From Gibbula magus (taxonomy: Eukaryota > Mollusca > Gastropoda > Trochida > Trochidae), in contig OW388298.1 of NCBI GenBank assembly GCA_936450465.1, positions 11,046,663-11,110,662 on the forward strand: a DNA stretch of 64,000 nt, given 5' to 3'. The notes under the pieces were generated by a model that saw only the letters and a list, made by a program, of their open reading frames with translations, was not told where the DNA came from and ran no database searches. Of the stretch, positions 47,454-58,800 are shown piece by piece. The position numbers and the translations under genes are program-made. Every line of letters starts with the position of its first letter. Position 1 is the stretch's first letter.

Positions 47454-47971
47454 GGGGAAGTTATATATAATAACATAATGTACGAATAACAAAATTATTA
47501 TATTGATAGCATATCACAAAATATGTCGTCAACTACATGTTTTTAATGTGACTGAATTTCGAGGGCATAAGCATAAGTAACAAACAATGTCTATTTTACA
47601 ACTTCTTTCATAATATGTGAATAAATCAGTCAAGCAAAAAAGATAAGGACATGAAAGTACTCTATTATTAATATCCCACATAATTATCATTAAATTTCTA
47701 CTTATTTCTTAATACGTTTTTGGTGTCGAATCAGTATAACTTATAAGTACCGTAACTATGGACGCTAACCTGTGTCAGACGGCTTGTAGTCAGTTGAAGT
47801 GAAGTGACTCCGGCACACAACACTATGTCGACTGGGTATCCACAGTTTCTTGGTTCTGGCATCTGCTCTTCTTATGGCTACCCTCCATTTCATCATCATA
47901 TGTGGAACTTTCGGGAAAGTGTGGCCATCTGAACGGCTGCTACAATCGGGCACACAGCACCGCGAAGGCAT
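46136..47971 (-). CDS. THAP-DDE transposase of the transposon, 2 exons
   Basis: Exon 1 (47971-47770) and exon 2 (47265-46136) join in frame with GT-AG junctions to give 443 residues. Residues 1 to about 80 are a THAP zinc finger: MPSRCCVPDC at the start, W in MMKWRVAI, CRSHF with the distal Cys/His pair, then LKEDAVPSIF, the usual AVPxIF close. The C-terminal half is a DDE_Tnp_4-type catalytic domain with an HTH-like segment near 204-236 and acidic residues D273 (VILDATE), D350 (IMADRGI) and E397 (HVERVIG). All expected residues are intact. THAP would bind the TIRs and the DDE domain would cut and join. The start ATG lies just inside the right TIR and transcription runs toward the nuclease gene. 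Confidence 0.88.
47417..47458. repeat. Poly(T)-poly(G) tract in the transposase intron
   Basis: About 15 T residues are followed by about 25 G residues. It is probably length-unstable and hard to sequence. Confidence 0.85.
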
Positions 47972-48007
47972 TTTGACGGTTGACAGATCATACAGAGCTA
48001 ACAACAA

Positions 48008-48060
48008 GGACGGAAATTCCGCAGCGCCACCTATGACGCAGTTTCGTATCACGGTTCCCC
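48008..48060 (-). repeat. Right terminal inverted repeat
   Basis: It ends TCACGGTTCCCC and is followed by AT. Read inward it repeats the three conserved blocks of the left TIR. Confidence 0.85.
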
Positions 48061-48127
48061 ATTAAAGAGCCATCAAGGATGTATACTGCCCCTTTAATAC
48101 GTTTCATCTCACTACACGACACCATTG

Positions 48128-48335
48128 CCGTGTTCAAGATAGGTATCAAAGTAATCGCTCAAAGAGCGATTACTTTGAAACCTATCTTGAACGCGATTGC
48201 TCAATGTAGCGCTACGTAGCAAGGCGAGCAAACTTTGAGGAATTTGCACTGTGTCGTTCAAGAGAGAAGAAGCGCTCATTGAGCGCTACATTGAGCGCTA
48301 CATTGAGCAATTTAAGCGCTCGCTGCTATTGAACG
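48128..48335 (+). repeat. GAGCGCTACATT hairpin repeat, copy 2
   Basis: It matches the complement of 12222-12417. It begins with a hairpin (48132-48192) in which TTCAAGATAGGTATCAAAGT pairs with ACTTTGAAACCTATCTTGAA around GAGCG boxes. AGCGCTCATTGAGCGCTACA subrepeats follow. Confidence 0.75.
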
Positions 48336-48364
48336 GGGCGCATAAGCTGTATCCATTAAAACGG

Positions 48365-48620
48365 TTAAAAATGGTGCAACGTATAAAGCGACAATTCTGT
48401 GGAACTCTTCAGTGTGAGAGTTAGATTTGTAAATCTCATGCGATTTAATGAGTTAAGAAAGCAAAATGATTGACCACTCCATCAGAGTGCCATATTTAAA
48501 ACTATACTCTTGCTGTTAGGTATTGCTGCATCAGTCGGAATACTTGAAGAACCGTATTTTTTTCACGAGAACACCTTATTTCAATAAGAACGGCGTGCTA
48601 CAGTGCCTTTAAAAACACTT
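48365..48620 (+). repeat. Dispersed repeat related to 1605-1935
   Basis: ATGGTGCAACGTATAAAGCG, CATATTTAAAACT and CGTGCTACAGTGCCT link it to the copies at 1.6, 12.0 and 30.2 kb. Confidence 0.6.
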
Positions 48621-48889
48621 AAACAGCAACCTTTGAAAGAAAATCATTTAATAACTAATACCGTAAAGAGTCCCTTTGGACATATTGGTTAAGAAAATGA
48701 TGATTTCATATATTTATTTGAATTATTGACATTTGGTTATTCTGATAAACTGTCCAGTATTTGTCACAATATTGTATATAGAAAATGAATTCAAAATCAT
48801 TACTCCTCAAATTTGCTTAGGTATGTTAAAAGTATTCGATTCAACTGTGGACTTTATTTTGTTTGGAATAATCAATGTTATCATTCAAA

Positions 48890-49180
48890 GGAAACTTTTT
48901 ATAGATATCGAATATAACTTGCTTTCGCTCGTTTAATACCAAATCAAAATGTATTAACTGGAAGGCAGTTTAGCGTCCTCTATATGGAGCGACAATATAT
49001 ATGAAACGTAAAAACGATATATAGAGAATCTAACCTTCGTGTCTTCTGATATCAAATATATCAACACGAGTTGATAAAAAGTTACAAATATCCGAGACAT
49101 GCCGAGGATATTTTCACTTTTATCAACGAGTGTGTTGCTATATTTGATATCAGAAGACACGAAGGTGAGATTCTATTTAT
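48890..49180. mobile_element. Hairpin MITE, reversed orientation
   Basis: The hairpin at 49019-49178 has arms with CTTCGTGTCTTCTGATATCA and AATATATCAACA. Boxes read CGAG on the plus strand in both arms, so this copy lies in the opposite orientation from the CTCG copies. 48910-48940 carries a separate GCTTTCGCTCG apex, a remnant of a second unit. Confidence 0.65.
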
Positions 49181-49259
49181 CATCCAAAATCATTCTTATT
49201 ACGTTTAAGTGAAAATAGTGTACATCTCTGAGTACATTTCTGCTATTTGACTTACAGTG

Positions 49260-49780
49260 CGGCGAGGTCATAGCATTGTGACGTCATCATGTTTATGACG
49301 TCATAGCATTGTGATGTCATTACTCGATGACGCAAAAACATTGTGATGTCATGTAGTTGACGGTGACAGGGCATTGTGCAAACTCTACTGCCAAAAATAT
49401 ATATCCTGGGAGATATCGCTTGATCTCCCACAAGCGATATCTCCTGTGAAACAGAGTTTCGGGTGATAAATAAAATATGAAACTAGCGCATTACTGCTGC
49501 AAGTCTGCCGTCACAATAGTGGGAAGTTGTGACGTCAAACTGATCGAAGCGCCGTCACAATGGTTTATAACTCACGGAAGTCTTCGTTTTAGCACACAGT
49601 CGGCAAGGCAAGGCAAGTAATAAACAGAATACTTAACTTTCTTCCATATAAAATCATTTTTGTTAAATTCGTTAACGATTTGGTATCAGACTCGCTTTCG
49701 CTCGCTTAATACCAGGTCTTAAGTCGTTGAATAGAAACGGGTAAGGAAGGTCGTTCAGTATCCTCTATATAACGAATGAG
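49260..49780 (+). mobile_element. Hairpin MITE, degenerate copy with CRE-rich body
   Basis: The body holds at least four TGACGTCA-type octamers (49277-49345 and near 49530). An inner hairpin GGGAGATATCGCTTG...CAAGCGATATCTCC lies at 49406-49453. The terminal part runs from AATAAACAGAATAC through apex CTCGCTTTCGCTCG to AGTATCCTCTATAT, with arms that pair only partly. Confidence 0.6.
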
Positions 49781-49844
49781 GAAATATGTTTACGTCCTGT
49801 ATAAACAACTCTAGAGCGTTTGATAACGTTTTATTCTTTTGCAG

Positions 49845-49898
49845 GCAGAGCGACCATACTACTCTTAGCGTACATCGTCAATGGCTTGGCTTTGTCCG
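49845..49898 (+). CDS. Ig receptor: signal-peptide exon
   Basis: A pyrimidine-rich acceptor (TTATTCTTTTGCAG) is followed by RATILLLAYIVNGLALS and donor GTATGT. The hydrophobic core and small residues fit a signal peptide. It joins phase 1 to the first Ig exon. The upstream exon with the ATG is not certain. Confidence 0.6.
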
Positions 49899-52800
49899 GT
49901 ATGTATTTGTACTTATTTACGTAGCTTTAACGCATTGTCAATCCGGGACACATTTAATAATTACACAACATTTCTTAAAATCAGATTTCTGAAAAGAGTT
50001 CCATAACTTGCGAAACAAACTATGTGTAAACGTTTTGCAAGGCCAAAAATAGCATGTGTTATCGCGTTTTATTCATACATTCAAATCTCTGTAGCATATT
50101 CTTCATCCGTATGGTAAATCTGTGTTCTTTTGGGACAATTCCAGAAAGTTGCTTCACTTAGTTGCTCATATAGTTGAAAGTTGCTCATATAGTTCTCAAC
50201 TAACGTCTAAATGTAAAGGTATATCCATCTTCCCACGGCAAGGTGAAAATGTATCGAAATCTCTCCATTTTTTACCTTGCCTTCAACCTAGACAGGAGTG
50301 GTGAAACGAATCAGGGACACCTATTGTGATCACGAGTTACGTCCCTTACCATCTGTTAACATACAGCCAATGAAATCGCCGTTTACATTCGAAACCTATT
50401 TAAAATAAGCGACGATTGACACAGTCACAAAGGCAATACAACTGTCTTCTGATTGGCTTATCTGATTAGCCTGCAGTACGTTAAAATCTTAGCACTGAAA
50501 ATGCGAGGGTTGAGGTCAAGGGCGGAAGGAGAAGATATGTAATTCTTTTCGTTACGCCTGTGACGTTGTGAAGATGAGGTATATCGTATTCATCTTAAAA
50601 CATTGTAATTTCCTTTTCCGTAATGTTAGAGCCCCTGTGTTGTTACATCATACACCACGTGGTGTGGTTATCAGGTCAATATCAGAGGTAGTTATTTTTA
50701 GATAACCGACCTCCAAGCAACCGAGAGGTCGGTTATCAAGAGGTCGGTTATCAGATAACCAACCTCGTGATAACCGACCTCTCGGTTCGATATGGTGAAC
50801 ATGTCTCGGCTTCGCCTCGCCATATTCACCATATCGCACCTCGAAAAAAAACTTACCCTCGGCTTGCGGGTCTAAATGACCCTTTGCCTCGATTGTGACT
50901 TTCGACATTCTTTACATAATTTTTTTCTGTCAGTTTTCTCATTCCAATATTTTCATTTAGTTTACACAAAATACGACAAATAAGCTGATTTAAAGAATAT
51001 CAAAGATCGCAAATACGTGTAAATGAAAGAAAACATGAGACAGAATCCAAATAATTTATTAACCATCATTTTAATTTGTTTAATGTTCACACACATATTC
51101 TTGTTATCCGTTTTATAAGTACGATGAAATGAGTCACTTAGTTTGTTAATATCCCGTAATTCAGCGCACACTATCGATGGTGGTCCTTGATGATGTCTTT
51201 TCTTAATGACGACCCCAGCTAAATTCGTTTGGTTATCCCTGAAAAAAGCAAAAGTGACACATAAGTAACAGAATCATGAATTGTTTGGGGGTGTATTTCT
51301 GATGTCTCATCTTGTATTAGTTTTGTAGACTTGTGTATGTGTGATATAGGCTACTTCCTTTTACTTTACTTAAAGGTGCATCCATTGCGCCGTTTGGGGT
51401 CACATATGCCAAATGTTATAAATGGTGTTATTTTATCTGGAAGTACTGGCTGTTGCCGAAAATTACCATGTTGGTGATAATCGACTCAAAACATCAGCAC
51501 AAATTATGGTTGATAATGTTGAATAGGTCATGGCTATTGTACATGAAAATGGGACGTGTCGTTTCGGTTTCTACACATGTATAATGACGTTGCTCGATTT
51601 AAATTGGAAACTATTAGTGATGATATATTTTACGATTGGGGATGGGTATGCAAGTTGAGTGAAACTATTTGAACTTAAATCCGCCCTTATCAGTGCTTAT
51701 GGAATGTTGGCACGTATTAAAGTCAAATAAAATATTATGAAACAATACTAGCTAGATGCATCTTTAATAGCAGAATATTTACGAAATATGTAAATGATAA
51801 AATCAAAAATTTTGATAGCAAGAAAATCAACGACATCAATTTAACACTCGATATTGATTACCGATAAAGAGCTATTCATTTTTGAAGTCAATGAAAATGA
51901 CATGCAAAAGTATACGAGACGGTAATGTCAAAATGGTAAAGACAATCATCGTAACTCACCTTCATTTCGCTCCGAACAGACCTTGAAACTCTTATTATGT
52001 GTGCTATTGTTTGAAACATCAGACCACTCCGTTTTGGCCACTTCCTCGCAACCACGCGCTTTGATTGTGCGCAGCACGTGAAGTTAGAAACGTAGCTTGG
52101 CAACATGACATTCATGATGTCCGTGCATCACAAGATGCAATGAACAACGTCCGTGCAGACACGGTGTTCGCTTAACGCCAGTAGATAGTTGGTCGTGGAC
52201 TGAATGGCTTGTTAAAACAGAATAATATGTTGTCAAAAACAATCTTATAAATGTTTGTTTTATTTTTTTTTTAAATCATCTTTATTGCATATATATTCAA
52301 AGAAAAGGTGATGTAGTTTCTGTAGTAAAAACGAAAATAAACAGTTGGTTACTTGCTAGGAATTTCTGTTTGACAACAATGAATGTACACGACTCGATTT
52401 GCACGTGAATTTCGCGAGGTGTACACGTGATGTTGAAGCAATGTTTAGAGTAGAATTCACTCAAGCATTACAACATTACAACTGTTTCAAAACGTTCAAT
52501 TAAAGTAACTAATTCGTATTTAAATTAAAAATGAAAATAAAAACGACTTGTCACTTTGTCAATCATAACCATGTGGTGTATGTGAAATAATGACCTCGAC
52601 CTCGTGAATATCTGTGATAACCATCTCGCGTTACGCTCGATGGTTATCACAGATATTCACTCGGTCTGCGGTCATTATTTCAACCATACCCAAAACTATC
52701 CATGGTCGTTCCTTCAAAGGAGAATAACACAAAAGTAACTGTGTCTTAGTTCTCCTGTTTCAACTTATCTCATTTAACTTCTTTACCCTAAAATCAGAAT

Positions 52801-55800
52801 TCATTTTTGAACCCTTGGAAACTAACCTATTTACGATTATTTTTCCTTAATGAGCTTGCACTTCTAATCTTGAACAATGGATAAAAACGAATGTTCTGTT
52901 ATTTATATATTGAATCCATTCAACCAATGTATATTTGGAATGGAATCCATTTCTAGCCGTTTAAACATTGAGTTTAAATTTTAAGTCTTGTATCAATGAA
53001 TTAAAGGATAATATCGTTGAACAAGATTGTACTTCTAACGCTTGAAAACTCATCAATAAGTGTCCCTCCCTTGTAGGGTTGAATCAGAGTCCTGTAACCA
53101 TATTTCATATTCTTCTCCAGTAAAAAAAAGTCTAGAGACCTGAAAAAGTTGTGTGTAGTCTCCTTGGCCAATTTGGATTCTAAATTGTAGATTCTGTGAC
53201 CCTTTGACCCCAAAAAATGGTCATATGGGTCACGACCATAAGAACCTATTTTCGACTTCTGTGCCAGTATGATAAGCTCTAGAACAAACCGAGAATAACT
53301 TTATTTCGGTTTTTGCTACTTCAAACAATACATGTTTTGGATACAATACAATACAATTTGGATTCTAAATTGTAGGTTTTTATGACCCTGTGAACCAAAT
53401 AAGGGCGTCACAGGCGATGACCTGACAACCTTTTTATCTTCTTCTCCAAGATGAAAAGGCACAGAAAACTGAAAAGTTGTGTACAAACTCTTTAGCTAAT
53501 GAGGATTACAAGTTGCAGAGTTTGTGACCCTGTTGCTCTAACTAAGGCGCCTATAATAATGAGGCCATGATCTAAATACCTATTTTCACCTTCGTCTCTA
53601 AAAAGAAAAAGATTTAGCAAACTGAAATTCTATGTACATGTATAGCCAATCAGAATTATAAATTGAGGTTTTGATTACCTAAACACTTATTTTTGTCTTT
53701 TTCGTCAGCACTAAAATTTAATACTTTGTGTGCAGACATCTTCACCAATGTGGATTATATATTGTAAATGTGTTAACATTCTGACAAATAAAGCCTAATC
53801 AGCTACAGAGTCAATGGTTCAGTTTCTATATTCTTTACATGTTGCGTTGGAAAACCGTAAATAATATTTGTCAGGTTTAATCGTTGGTGTTACACGCTTG
53901 ATTTATTTTCATATTTTGTTTTTGTGACCAAAGATAATTTTAAATCAGCGTATATTTCCAACAGAACATCCCATCTCTAAACCGCGGTTTTGCACAAGTA
54001 CCCGTTTCTAACTCATTGAAGACTCATTGAAACCTAAAACTCTGTTGTTTTTAACTTTATTTTAGCTAATGGAGCCACAATGGATGTGAAGTATGGACAA
54101 AACAAAACTTCAATCACCCTTACATGTCATGTCGGATTTGCAACCTCTATACGATGGAAATTGAACAGTGAAATCATCGTTAAATCTAAGGAGAGATTTT
54201 GGTCCGGTAAACTTTACCTACAGTATGAACCCAAGGCAGGAGTTTTGAAAAACAGAGCAAAAATAATCAAATTCTATAAAATAAAGATTCCGTTCCTGCC
54301 TGAAATCAACGGCACCTATTGGCAGTGCTGCGGGTTTCATGCAATCATTCCGGGGTTTTGCAGCGACAATCATCAAGTTAATAACAACATCGACAGCCCT
54401 TCAACCAGTGAGTTTACTGTTTTTGAATTTATTCGTATTCAGATTGGAGTATTTGCATTGGGTAAAATGCAATCAAATGACAAATACGGGTTTGAGTTTG
54501 ATCACATTCATCGAGTACATTGTCGTATTTAAACAGCTAATTTCCATTTTATTTAACAATTCAGGTGCTCGAAATAGTTCGTATGTATCATCCCCGGAGC
54601 AGGATGTCTTCCTAAATGGTGAGTTATTGAGCCTATGTTGTACTTATGGTGTAATATCATCTCTCATCAAGTTCTAATTATGGTTTGGCTGATATTTCAT
54701 TGAACTGCGCCTTTTCCAAACTTAACACAGCAGACAAGTCTTTGTACTGTTCCGAACATGAATATGTCAATGTCCTGATTTTGTGTTACCAAAATATAAA
54801 TACTAGGTCATGCGGCTTCCATGATTCTTTTAAGCCGCAGGTGTAATTATCATTGGTGGTGGAACTCGTTTCTTTTATACACTTGAAAATTAATCAAGCA
54901 ACACCCTAGTTTGTAAACTGGAAAGAGGTGCTCTAGGACTGTTAGGATAAATTGAATGTTTTATCACCCCAGACATACGAATTACTTATTTAAGACTAAT
55001 TCATTGAAACAAAAATTTACATGTACCATATGCAACATTTGTGAAATTATGAAGAAAAATGTGATGGTACTGAATTTTTAGCCATACTAACTATTGTCAT
55101 AAGAGAAAAACTTCACTACAATTTAGAAGTAATTTATTGTACATAACCCTTTTTATACCAAGTTGACATTCATACACCAAAACATCATTTATCATGCATT
55201 ATTATTATTATTATTAACCATTTTGACAAACATTTAACAAATGTTGACACGTCTATATTGGATAGAAATTACCTAAAAGGCAGGTTTACAAAACAAAGAC
55301 CCATGAAGCGTTTCTTTTTGAGAATGAAAAAATAAAATCCGCTTTAATTCAACATGCCTCGATCGATTTGGCTCTTATCAGATATCAAACCTTATTACAC
55401 ACGTGGTGAACGTACAACTAGTGACATACAAATCTCGTACGTCACACGTGTGTCGTATCACGTTGACCTGTGTCGTTACGACGTGACCCCGCATTCCCGA
55501 TCTGATTGGATAACCAATGACCTCTCAGGGTCAAGTTGAAACGGAACTACTTTTGAATTAAAAACAAACACGTAACATTTCTTTTTCATTACTTTATATG
55601 CTAGATATATGCGTCAATGCTTTTAGAAAGTTCCAAATTTGTCCAGTATGCATCATTGATATCGCGAATAGCTGTAACTATCGGCAAACGCACCGTATTT
55701 ACTTACAGTTGAAGGGTTGTGTGAAAATCCGGACACATCTCACATTCATTGTCGTTGTCAAAAGCTTTCCAATGCGGTGAATGTCAAATGCAAACATCAT

Positions 55801-58800
55801 TTAGCCTAATCATCAACAAGAACGTAAGCTTGCAATGGTACTTGCAATGATACTAGTCAAAGTCAAACATATTCACTCTGCGTTGACCTTCGATGTACGT
55901 TGACATCATGCCGATCGAGAGTCGACGCCGCCACTGTGGGCCTAGTACCGTAGGCCACGCTTGTACAGTCATAATGCGTCGGTTGCTGCTGTTCATCCAA
56001 ACTTAAAACCTTGGCACTGTTTCTTCATTCTTTCAGTAGATTGTGTATAAAACTTGGAAATGGTAATATCCAATGACATTCCGTCACAAAAAAACCACAA
56101 CGTCAGCTTTCGCTAGTAACTATGCCAACAGCCTCGACACACACTCGAACACATTAATAATAATACCTTGCACAACATAACATCACAAATATTGTTCATT
56201 TGCATAAACCTTTTTGTTCATTTTTATAGTCCACTTTTGATTTATTGAACTGAATCTCATGAACTACATTATTTCGTCGTAGGTATACGCAATAGGAGGT
56301 GCAAATAAGCGTTCGGGTCAACTCTAGCGCAGTTTACGTCAATTATTACGCACTCGGTTATTGAAACCGGTTTCGGTTACGGAGAATTGTTTTCCTTATC
56401 ACAGGTAATAAAATTAACGGTGTGACGAATCCGCGTATAATAAACGTGTGTAATAAATAAAATACCACACTCGGTCTCATTAGATACGAATTATACGACA
56501 CTCGTGACCTTCCCATGGTATCTGAGCTCGCTTTCGCTCGGTCAGATACCGTCTGAAGGACATTCGTTTCGTATAATTCGTATCTAATGAGACCTCGTGT
56601 AGTATTCTCTATTTATTGAACGGTCAAGTGAATTTAATCATGTCACTATTATTTTACCAATAGAAGAAAACTATCTTGCGTTTACATATGTATCATTTAT
56701 CAGCTGTAGTTAGGAAGAAGTTAGAATGAAGTTAGGAAGTAAGTTAAACTAAAGAGCATAATAAATCAGTAATGGTTATAAAACATGTGAATAGAATGTT
56801 TATCATTTTAAAACAACATTTGATAACACATTAAGTAGTTCAGTAAATAGAAACGCTGTCTCGTTTAAGGAACTATACATTTGAGGAAAGTCCAAGATGA
56901 TCCATTCCAAGTGACCCTGACATGTACAATTGATGAAGAAATCGACGAAGACAAATGGTCTGTGATCTGGTACAGAGATGCCTCCCTGATTTGGCTTACC
57001 AACGGAACCTCAGCGATCACAGTAGGGGACGACCCGAGTAACAATGGATCAACCTCAACTGAAGTTCAGGACGACGTCCGTGTTACATGGAGTCCACGTC
57101 AGTACAACGTGACCTTCAATATATCAGAGGAGACTGCTGGCACCTGGAACTGCTTCAACGCGTTTCTACGTGACGACAATAAACGTAGCAACAACATCAC
57201 TGTAGATGCCCAGGACTTGTCGTCGTCAGGTGAGATTATATTTTTCGGAATAATTGGCCTGCCCAGACGCGCGTAGCCTAAAATATGCCTTGAGAATGTT
57301 TTATTCTACCCTCAGTTAAAGGTGCATCCATTGTGTTTCATAAAATTTAATTTGGCTTTAATACGTCCCAACACACCATATGTGCTGTTTATAATACTAA
57401 CAAATTCACCTAGCTTGAATATTCATCCCCAATCGCCAAACATATCATAATTACTAGTTTCCAATTAAAATCCAGTAACACCATTATGCATGTGCAGAAA
57501 CCGAAAGGGCACGTTCTATTTACATGCACAATAGTTATATGACCTATTGAACACTATCAACCCAAATTTGTTATTTTGTCTGGTGTAAATAAGATTCAAA
57601 AATTACGTTTGACTCATATGCCACACGCGGTGCATTTTCCGGTTTTCGATCAGAAATCACTACTTTTACCTTCATATCGTCAATATACTAAGTCGAGTAT
57701 CATTAAAATGATTGTTTTCGGCAACAGTTGGTACTTCTCGATAAAATAAGACCATTTATAACGTTTGTCATATTTGACCCCCAACAACACAATGGATGTA
57801 CCTTTAATGCTATGAAAGCTGAATACATATCAGGATCATTTGATATGAAATATTTGTACTTCGTAAGAACACGTGATGTATGATATGAAAGCTGTATACA
57901 CCCATGTAAGGCGTAATATGAAAGATGTATACACTTATGGAAGGTGTGATATGAAAGATGTATACACTTATGGAAGGTGTGATATGAAAGTTGTATACAC
58001 CCATGTAAGGTGTGATATGAAAGATGTATACATTAAATACATTAATATTAAAGTTGTATACATTTATGGAAGGTGTGATATGAAAGATGTATACACTTAT
58101 GGAAGGTGTAATATGAAAGCTGTTTACACCCATGTAAGGTGTGATATGAAAGATGTATACATTCATGGAAGGTGTAATATGAAAGTTGTATACTCTCCAG
58201 GTGCAGCATATATGAAAGATGTAAGAACGTATTTCAACACTTAGCAAATGAAGGCGTGCTATTTTGTGTGTCTTCACCAAACTCATAACACATGAGAATG
58301 AGAATGAGAAAAGTATTTCTGTTCAAATATGTTACTTCTATTTAGGAAATGTACGACTGTGTCTGCTGTTTTTCGGTACAAATAAATTTATCACCATATT
58401 TAGTATCATCTATTAACGTTCACCATGATTCAGCAGAAACTTGTGCCCAACAAATAAGCAAAAATAAGAGGATTAAATTGCCCGTTTTAAACTGAAGGAG
58501 AGTTTTTTTTTGTCCGGGATGATATTTATGGATAGATTTTGTCCGAGGGAAGTTTGTCCAGGATTCCAAGAACCAAAAGTCCAAACTTATTTCTTTTAAT
58601 AAATTTACAATTTCTTTGTTTAAAGTTTTTGTTGGTTTGAACAGTTGACTCCTCCACTTCGGGAACGAAAGATACATCTCCAACACCTCCAGATGCGACT
58701 TCAGCAACAACGCCAGTTTCAGATGCGACTTCTTCAAGAACTGAAGGTTCAGATGCGACTTCTTCAAGAACTGAAGGTTCAGATGCGACTTCTTCAAGAA

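Larger units (their letters stand above)
40635..48060 (+). mobile_element. Autonomous two-gene DNA transposon (THAP-DDE plus SAP-SWIM-YqaJ), ISL2EU-like
   Basis: The 7426-base element has imperfect terminal inverted repeats of about 51-53 bases. The left reads GGGGAACCGTGA, spacer, AGGTGGCGC, spacer, CGGAATTTCCGTCC (40635-40685). The right end (48008-48060) carries the same blocks in reverse order on the opposite strand. AT flanks both ends (40633-40634 and 48061-48062), consistent with a 2-bp duplication. Two genes converge on an intergenic stretch at 44843-46135. Each starts just inside a TIR and both reading frames are intact after splicing. From memory, ISL2EU-type elements combine a THAP-bearing DDE transposase, 2-bp duplications and a YqaJ-type nuclease, so that assignment is favoured. 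A search against Repbase would settle it. Confidence 0.85.

Noticed and set aside
48733..48936. 67-residue hydrophobic frame
   Set aside because: It overlaps a hairpin MITE remnant and has no family features.
57810..58286. 158-residue minus-strand frame rich in FHITP
   Set aside because: A shadow of the 33-bp minisatellite.
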